Below, one piece after another: positions 15,594 through 20,120 of a DNA stretch of 20,120 nucleotides. The notes under the pieces were generated by a model. It saw nothing but the letters and a program-made list of their open reading frames with translations, did no database searches and was not told the DNA's origin. Within the stretch, counting starts at the first letter, position 1, and the number at the start of each line of letters is the position of its first letter. Origin of the DNA: Spirochaetota bacterium (lineage in GTDB: Bacteria; Spirochaetota; UBA4802; JAFGJZ01); assembly GCA_023396615.1 (NCBI GenBank), contig JAEWVM010000252.1, forward strand, positions 1 through 20,120. Reading direction: 5' to 3'. The position numbers and the translations under genes are program-made.

Positions 15594-16119
15594 CGCCAAC
15601 TCCGTAATATCCGTAAGTGGCTGCGATTATTGAAAAGATTCTGAGGGTTTCTGTTGCGTCAAATGCGGCTCCGGCTGACAGCATTATTCCGCCGCCGTCA
15701 TATTTCTTACTGGACGGGTAGGTTTCAAGATATACTCCCGGACCTGCAAAAAGAATCATTTTTTCATTGAGATTATAGCAGTATCTTGCGCTTGCTGTAA
15801 ATGCCGTATTAAAATGAGATAGAGATGAATTCGAAGCTTTCTCATAATCTATCCCGATTGTAAATTCTCCCATAAAAAGCTTACCGTAGAGCTGTGTGAA
15901 AAGAAAAGGAGACAATGTTCTGTATGAAACCTTTTCTTCTTCATAACCGGATTCATCTGGATTCGCTTTATTTATGAAATCATTATAGCTGATTTTTCCC
16001 GTTGTGAATGATATTCCTCCCCCGGCATAACACCAGTTGCGGAATTTTGCGGATTCTTCAATCTCCTGCGAATTCAGGAAACTGAAGAAAAGCAACGATA
16101 TAATCAGCAGTTTTTTCAT
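15529..16119 (-). CDS. Small exported outer-membrane beta-barrel-like protein
   Basis: I do not recognise a named family. The 196-residue protein begins with a clear signal peptide (MKKLLIISLLFFSFLNS, cleavage probably near residue 17). The mature part alternates polar and hydrophobic or aromatic residues in short strands, such as GGISFTTGKISY, FTIGIDYEK, TAFTASARYCY and KIGFRFSAGAG, and ends in phenylalanine (RVGKF). That pattern fits an OmpA-like eight-stranded barrel delivered by the Bam machinery. The start codon overlaps the lolA stop by four bases (ATGA). Its 3' end overlaps the comEC-like gene. An outer-membrane location is inferred from sequence style, not homology. Confidence 0.75.
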   Translation of the reverse strand: MKKLLIISLLFFSFLNSQEIEESAKFRNWCYAGGGISFTTGKISYNDFINKANPDESGYEEEKVSYRTLSPFLFTQLYGKLFMGEFTIGIDYEKASNSSLSHFNTAFTASARYCYNLNEKMILFAGPGVYLETYPSSKKYDGGGIMLSAGAAFDATETLRIFSIIAATYGYYGVGDDSKKIGFRFSAGAGKRVGKF

Positions 16120-16733
16120 CTTACGTTAAGGGGATCCTTGACGATTAGACAGCTGGTCGGAACATTGAATTCAAAAAGTCCAGCATGAAGCCCTGGATTC
16201 GCCCTTACATTGCTAAGGCTGACTTCCAATCCTTCACCTCTTTCCGAGAAAAAAGAAACTTTTTTAAGCATGAAGTTTCTGTCTGCCAGAATATTGATAT
16301 TAGTGTAGCCTTTGCCTGTGCCTTTAAGTTTGATTGTATAATCACTTCCGCTTGAAGATGCTATGGCCATATAGCCGTTCAGCATACCCGAAATTCCGCC
16401 GCTAAGACTTCCCGGAATTAGTTCCTGAATTCCGCAAATAGCGCTTGAAGGATCATAAACCCAAAGCTTTCTTCCGTTTGAGCAAATTACTTTTCCTGAC
16501 GGATTCGTGAATTTGATGATAAATTTCCCCGGACTCATGAATTTGAACTGACCGGTCTGCAAAGAACCGGATGAGTATTTCATGGTTAATGTTCCTTCTA
16601 ATGAACCGATAGAGCTCATTCTTCCTCTAAAAGCCTGAAGAGCTTCGTCTCCGCTGATGGCTTTTCCCGAAACCGGAAATAATGCCGCCGCAAGAACTGT
16701 AACAAAAAGCATTTTAATAAGAATCTTTTTCAT
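16116..16733 (-). CDS. lolA: LolA-like periplasmic lipoprotein carrier
   Basis: LolA receives lipoproteins from the LolCDE exporter and carries them across the periplasm. The 205-residue protein has a signal peptide (about 1-25, ending SGKA). Its mature part fits the family: an N-terminal helix with LQAFRGRMSSIGSLEGTLTM, then the characteristic GQFKFMSPGKFIIKF and NPSGKVICSNGRKLWVYDPS, and a later FMLKKVSFFSE strand. It opens a six-gene minus-strand run and overlaps the next gene by four bases. The lolD and permease genes lie about 1.8 kb away in the same orientation, supporting a Lol role. A weak AGGG precedes the ATG. An alternative is a LolA-fold protein with another cargo; the symbol is the likely but not certain choice. 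Confidence 0.82.
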   Translation of the reverse strand: MKKILIKMLFVTVLAAALFPVSGKAISGDEALQAFRGRMSSIGSLEGTLTMKYSSGSLQTGQFKFMSPGKFIIKFTNPSGKVICSNGRKLWVYDPSSAICGIQELIPGSLSGGISGMLNGYMAIASSSGSDYTIKLKGTGKGYTNINILADRNFMLKKVSFFSERGEGLEVSLSNVRANPGLHAGLFEFNVPTSCLIVKDPLNVR

Positions 16734-16837
16734 CGCACACCCTGTATTATATTACGCTTGATTTTTAATTATTATCACGGAATAATAACAAAAATACGTG
16801 ATTAGCGTCAAATTAGCAATAAAATATCGGGGATTTC
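16734..16837. promoter_or_regulatory. Divergent intergenic control region with inverted repeat ATCACG-N17-CGTGAT
   Basis: This 104-base gap separates lolA from the TPR gene. For the plus-strand gene, TTGATT (16758-16763) and AATAAT (16781-16786) are 17 bases apart and form a candidate promoter. Inverted six-base arms ATCACG (16774-16779) and CGTGAT (16797-16802) lie in its spacer and start region, so they could be an operator. On the minus strand a TATAAT at 16751-16746 lies only 12 bases from the lolA ATG, with no convincing -35. Confidence 0.35.
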
Positions 16838-17572
16838 ATGAAAAAAATGGGTTTTGTGCTACTTTTGATTATTACAGGTGCTGCAGCCGGTTATTTTTAC
16901 AGTCAGGAGATTTATTCTTTTTACGTTAAGATGTATTACACTAAGATAGATAAAAATGCATATTCTGCCGATTTACAGAAAATAAGTGTTATGTATGATT
17001 CAGGAGTTCCTTCAACTGATGATTTTGAAAAGCTTTTTGTAAGATTGAATTCTTTTAATCCGTCAGAAATTAAACTGAACTGCATCGGGACTCTTTATTA
17101 TTCAGTTTATAAAAAAGATTTTATATCATCTATGTATTATTTTAATAAGTACCGAAGTAAAAAAAGCGGTGATTTTCCGGTACTTCGTAAAATTATTCCG
17201 CTGTTCTATGAAGCAGGTTATTACGGTGATGTTGCATCAATTCTTAAAGATTATACAATTAAAGACGAAACGGATATGCTTTTTTATGGAGCCATGTCTT
17301 TTTATAAAACAGGGAAATATCCCGAAGCACTTTCCTATTTCAGATTATTGGAAAAAAAAGGAATTAAGAATCCGGATATTTATGACATGGCCGGAAAAAT
17401 TATGGAGCATGATTCGAAGGGAAATAAGAAAAAGCTCGAACTGGCGATTCCTTACTATGAGAAAGCTTATGAACTTGCAAAATCGCGTTCTGATTATCGG
17501 GACAATCTACTACGGCTTTATCTGAAACTCGGAATGAAAGAGAAAGCAAAATCATTGGCCGAAATAAAATAA
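16838..17572 (+). CDS. Membrane-anchored TPR-repeat protein
   Basis: I do not recognise a specific family. The 244-residue protein starts with an uncleaved-looking hydrophobic segment at about 5-22 (FVLLLIITGAAAGYFYS) with no lipobox cysteine, so it is probably an inner-membrane anchor facing the periplasm. The rest is helical, with tetratricopeptide-like units: DMLFYGAMSFYKTGKYPEAL (about 147-166) and neighbours near 180 and 205-240 (AIPYYEKAYELAKSR, LLRLYLKLGMKEKAKSLAE). TPRs bind protein partners and scaffold complexes. The ATG has GGGGA five bases upstream. It is divergent from lolA and 65 bases before a barrel-like gene, with which it is probably co-transcribed. A role in envelope assembly is a guess from location and context. 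Confidence 0.8.
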   Translation: MKKMGFVLLLIITGAAAGYFYSQEIYSFYVKMYYTKIDKNAYSADLQKISVMYDSGVPSTDDFEKLFVRLNSFNPSEIKLNCIGTLYYSVYKKDFISSMYYFNKYRSKKSGDFPVLRKIIPLFYEAGYYGDVASILKDYTIKDETDMLFYGAMSFYKTGKYPEALSYFRLLEKKGIKNPDIYDMAGKIMEHDSKGNKKKLELAIPYYEKAYELAKSRSDYRDNLLRLYLKLGMKEKAKSLAEIK

Positions 17573-17637
17573 AATTAGAACAGGTTAATCATGCTGAATA
17601 TTTCTTTAAACCGATAGACTTTATACTGGAGGAATTT

Positions 17638-18513
17638 GTGCGTATTTTCATAGCATTGATCTGTTTTCTTTTTTCAGGTTTTGTTTTTGCAGCAGGAAAG
17701 CCTCAGCATATTTACAAATCATCTTTTAAAAATGATTCATATTCTTACGGAAGGCAGTTTTATGCCATTTCTGCAGATGATACATTTAAGTCCGAATCGT
17801 TTCAGTTTATGAATAAGTTCGATAGCTTTTATTCAAAAAATACATCGGAAGCTCTTTTCGCCGAGCATTATAGTTTTAGCGAGTTTATGAATTTGAATGC
17901 AGGATTAAATATTTTTTCAGCATTTGTGTCATCTTCTTTTGCTGATAAAAAATCATTCGGCAAAGGGTTCGAATATTTTGTAGCTTTTCAGAGAAAATCG
18001 GATTATAACGAATCTATCTGGTTTGAATTCGGATTATTTTGCACCAATCAGCTTGATTATGGCGATAAATTTGAAAAGATTCCTTTTATCTGCCCCATTG
18101 GTTCGATTAATTATAAATCGGATTCTTTTTTCGTTCGTATCGGGGTTCCTGTAATCATTACATATTTTAACGGCAAAATTATAGCGGGATTCAGATATGC
18201 TCCTATTCTCAATGGAGGAGTCTTTGTGAGATATTCGTTTTTGCCGTTTGTTTTTGCTGAAGCATTTTCATTTGCAAAAGCCGATAAAATTGCCAGTTCC
18301 AAATTTTCTGATGATGATGAACTGCATTTGTTCGGAATCAGTTCCGGGTTGAAAGCGGGAATTTATATATCAAGAAATGCTTCGATTGTTCTGGAAGGCG
18401 GATATACTTTTCTGCGCAGAGAGTGGATCAGTGATTCATCACGTGATGTCATGGACGCGGAAAGAAAAAAAGGTTCATGGTTTGCAGGTATTTCTCTTTC
18501 CGCGATGTTATAG
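17638..18513 (+). CDS. Exported beta-barrel-like protein of unknown function
   Basis: The GTG start at 17638 is well supported by GGAGG five bases upstream and by the signal peptide that follows at once (about 1-18, ending FVFA). The mature 273 or so residues show many alternating amphipathic strands rich in phenylalanine and tyrosine, such as YFVAFQRKS, IWFEFGLFC, FFVRIGVPVIITYF, KIIAGFRYAP and IVLEGGYTFLRR. It ends ISLSAML without a terminal aromatic residue. This fits an outer-membrane barrel of roughly 10-12 strands, but no family is recognised. The 3' end contains both arms of a long-loop hairpin and lies two bases from the convergent lolD stop. Confidence 0.77.
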   Translation: MRIFIALICFLFSGFVFAAGKPQHIYKSSFKNDSYSYGRQFYAISADDTFKSESFQFMNKFDSFYSKNTSEALFAEHYSFSEFMNLNAGLNIFSAFVSSSFADKKSFGKGFEYFVAFQRKSDYNESIWFEFGLFCTNQLDYGDKFEKIPFICPIGSINYKSDSFFVRIGVPVIITYFNGKIIAGFRYAPILNGGVFVRYSFLPFVFAEAFSFAKADKIASSKFSDDDELHLFGISSGLKAGIYISRNASIVLEGGYTFLRREWISDSSRDVMDAERKKGSWFAGISLSAML

Positions 18514-18527
18514 AATTATTTTTTTTT
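18456..18527 (+). terminator. Candidate long-loop terminator at the end of the barrel-like gene
   Basis: CGCGGAAAGA (18456-18465) pairs perfectly with TCTTTCCGCG (18495-18504) around a 29-base loop, inside the last codons of the barrel-like gene. A run of nine Ts follows at 18519-18527, beginning 14 bases after the stem and within the end of lolD. The loop and the gap are longer than typical, so this is tentative. Confidence 0.4.
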
Positions 18528-19226
18528 GACGGTTTTTGCAGCTTTTATTTTTTTAATTTCTTTTTGCTTACCGATTTTTTTCAATACTCCGTTTTCAAGA
18601 TGAAGGTGTTCGTCCGCAATTTCAACAAGGCGCTTATCATGAGTCACGATGATGAGTGACATGTTTTCTTCTTTTTTCAGCTTAATAAAAAGATTTTTTA
18701 TGTCTTCAGCGGTCGTATTATCTAAATTTCCTGTAGGCTCATCAGCGAGAATCATTTTCGGTTTGTTGATAATCGCACGTGCTATTGCCACTCTCTGGCG
18801 TTCTCCGCCTGAAAGCGTCGTGGGATAATGATTGATGATGTCTTTGATGTTCAAATATTCAACAAGACTGTTTAATTCTTTTTTTACATTCCGCGGGAAA
18901 AGTCTAATGAGTGCCGGGAATATTATATTCTGATATGAAGACATATCAGGCATAAGATTGAAAAACTGAAATACGAAACCGATTTCTTTGTTTCTAAAAT
19001 GCGATTTTCTGAAATCACCCCAACGGAGAATGTTCTTGTTCTTGTAGAAAACTTTCCCGCTGTCGGGATTAAGCAAACCTGATACTATTCCAAGAAGAGT
19101 GGTTTTGCCGCAGCCGCTTTTTCCTGTTATTGCGATAATTTTACCGGTATCGGCTTTGAATGAAACGTTATTCAGAATTATTCTTTTTCCGAATTTTAAA
19201 TTTATTTTTTCAACAGATAGAAGCAT
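18516..19226 (-). CDS. lolD: LolD-like ABC transporter ATPase
   Basis: This ATPase powers a MacB/LolCDE-type mechanotransmission exporter. All nucleotide-binding motifs are present in the 236-residue protein: Walker A GKSGCGKT (35-42), Q-loop (Q87 in VFQFFNL), signature LSGGERQR (138-145), Walker B MILADEP (158-164) and the H-loop VTHDK (H196). The LSGGERQRVAIARA run and the ADEPTGNLD segment are typical of the LolD/MacB/FtsE group. The last 25 or so residues form a lysine-rich tail (KQKEIKKIKAAKTVKKK) beyond the normal end. The ATG shares one base with the permease stop (TAATG), so the pair is translationally coupled. With lolA nearby, lipoprotein export is the best guess; a MacB-like efflux role is the main alternative. 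Confidence 0.9.
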   Translation of the reverse strand: MLLSVEKINLKFGKRIILNNVSFKADTGKIIAITGKSGCGKTTLLGIVSGLLNPDSGKVFYKNKNILRWGDFRKSHFRNKEIGFVFQFFNLMPDMSSYQNIIFPALIRLFPRNVKKELNSLVEYLNIKDIINHYPTTLSGGERQRVAIARAIINKPKMILADEPTGNLDNTTAEDIKNLFIKLKKEENMSLIIVTHDKRLVEIADEHLHLENGVLKKIGKQKEIKKIKAAKTVKKK

Positions 19227-20120
19227 TATCGTCTCACCGCCTTAAATAGATTGATGTTTGACGCGAAGATCGCAGGGATTAACGCCGATACAGCTGATAC
19301 AGCAGATGATATTACAATACATAGAAACAATGTGTCTGTACCGCTTTCAGCTATGGTTATTGAACTAAGTGACGGCAGAAACTGGGATATTTTTGCTGAA
19401 AAGTAGCGTATGATCATGTTTCCTGCAAAGTAACCGGCCAAGCCGTAAAGAGCTCCGACACATGCTGATTCAAAAATGAATCCGAAAAGAATTCTGAGTT
19501 TAGAATATCCAAGTATCCGCTTAAGTGAAAACTTTTTACTTCTGATGTATACTATGGTCAGATATGAATTGAAAATTGAAATTGATGTTAAAAGAAAAAA
19601 TATCGCAATGACTCCAAGTGAAAAAGAGTCTATGATTCTCATTGCTTTTGATGTTTTTTCTGTCACGTCTTTCTGGGACTGAATATTTAATCCAAGTTTC
19701 TTAAGTTCTTCAACAGTTTGAGGCAGTTTGTCAACGTCTTTTACTTTAGCAAAGAGAACTGCATATTCCATTCCTGCCGATTTTTTATTTTCAGCATAAT
19801 ATTTTTGCGCTATTTCTTTAAGGAAATCCGTAGGCACAATTACTCCGGGGATATTTATTACATCAGTGAAGGAATGTACTACCGCTTCATAATCGTAGGT
19901 TTTTCTTTCTTCAGTGTTTCTTGCTCCGGTTGCGAAAGTGAGAGTAAGCGGAAAACCGATGAGTTCTGACTCGGGTATGGGATCAATGTTGTCCATTGCA
20001 AAATAGTTATTAAGCATATCTATTGTGAATTTAGGAGCTATTATAGGCACAGGTCTTCTGTTTGTAAAAGACCGCCATTTGTTTGTTCTTGTTTTAAGAA
20101 AATCCCTATCGACTCCGCAG
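19226..20120 (-). CDS. FtsX-type ABC permease, LolC/LolE-like (5' partial)
   Basis: The frame has no stop up to the right edge, reading upstream through NKWRSFTNRRPVPIIAPKF, so the true start lies outside the window and the GTG at 20050 is internal. What remains is part of the periplasmic domain (from RPVPIIAPKFTIDML to about the SQKDVTEKT region), then a membrane helix (SLGVIAIFFLLTSISIFNSY). The cytoplasmic loop KKFSLKRILGYSKLRI carries the Arg/Gly-Tyr coupling motif common in FtsX permeases, and two more helices follow (ESACVGALYGLAGYFAG and LFLCIVISSAVSAVSALIPA). It ends INLFKAVRR. It sits directly before lolD and should form the transmembrane half of that exporter. LolC, LolE and MacB cannot be separated from this fragment. 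Confidence 0.86.
   Translation of the reverse strand, partial: CGVDRDFLKTRTNKWRSFTNRRPVPIIAPKFTIDMLNNYFAMDNIDPIPESELIGFPLTLTFATGARNTEERKTYDYEAVVHSFTDVINIPGVIVPTDFLKEIAQKYYAENKKSAGMEYAVLFAKVKDVDKLPQTVEELKKLGLNIQSQKDVTEKTSKAMRIIDSFSLGVIAIFFLLTSISIFNSYLTIVYIRSKKFSLKRILGYSKLRILFGFIFESACVGALYGLAGYFAGNMIIRYFSAKISQFLPSLSSITIAESGTDTLFLCIVISSAVSAVSALIPAIFASNINLFKAVRR

Noticed and set aside
16746..16751. TATAAT as the lolA promoter -10 box
   Set aside because: It is only 12 bases before the ATG, which would cut into the AGGG ribosome site, and no good -35 exists. Kept only as a remark.
19226..20050. Taking the GTG at 20050 as the permease start
   Set aside because: The frame stays open to the window edge with permease-like sequence upstream, so the gene is truncated.
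1..20120. CRISPR arrays, transposases, phage genes, tRNA or rRNA genes, riboswitches
   Set aside because: Looked for regular spaced repeats, DDE or phage integration proteins, tRNA-like folds and known leader motifs. The only recombinase is a Xer type beside topA, and gaps are too short for most structured RNAs.

Overview
The window looks like ordinary chromosomal DNA of an AT-rich, anaerobic, motile, double-membraned bacterium. AT-richness is judged by eye; no composition was computed. The double membrane follows from LolA, LolD, an FtsX-type permease and two barrel-like exported proteins. Anaerobiosis and chemotaxis follow from a fusion of an [FeFe]-hydrogenase H-cluster domain with an MCP signalling domain. 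Flagellin modification follows from a Maf/DUF115 protein. The topA-xer adjacency, the hydrogenase-MCP fusion, the Maf protein and the RpoN-to-sigma-70 arrangement together point to a spirochaete-like organism. That assignment is an inference at about even odds. No transposons, phage genes, CRISPR arrays, tRNAs or rRNAs were seen, and no stretch over about 300 bases lacks a gene.

Layout. (1) 1-3749, plus strand: the 3' part of a cytoplasmic hydrogenase-like/FeS/MCP receptor, then a receiver-like HD-domain protein. (2) 3771-7417, minus strand: a small two-TM extracytoplasmic sensor-like protein, topA, and a tyrosine recombinase whose probable TTG start sits one base past the topA stop. (3) 7467-8678, plus strand: a PAS histidine kinase, divergent from the sensor-like gene over a 49-bp gap that holds a near-perfect sigma-70 promoter. 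(4) 8675-9508, minus strand: a sigma-70-family factor with an exact sigma-54 (-24/-12) promoter, converging on the kinase through a bidirectional hairpin terminator buried in coding sequence. (5) 9662-16733, minus strand: six genes overlapping at every junction, lolA - barrel protein - comEC-like - HATPase/HDOD regulator - maf - hslO, probably one transcript. (6) 16838-18513, plus strand: an exported TPR protein and a second barrel-like protein. (7) 18516-20120, minus strand: lolD and a truncated FtsX-type permease, together a Lol-type exporter.

How the genes may work together. Two envelope-biogenesis pieces lie close together: the lipoprotein exporter (lolD plus permease) and the periplasmic carrier lolA. 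The rest is heavy in signalling, and several products are redox-linked or potentially so: the H-cluster/FeS chemoreceptor, a PAS domain with five clustered cysteines, and the redox chaperone Hsp33. The clearest regulatory prediction is a cascade in which RNA polymerase with sigma-54 transcribes a group 2/3-type sigma-70 gene. This resembles the RpoN-RpoS logic known from Borrelia. No wholly new multi-gene system is evident. The most notable items are the hydrogenase-MCP fusion, the sigma cascade, the ComEC lacking a metallo-beta-lactamase domain, and the compact divergent promoter that predicts a leaderless mRNA.
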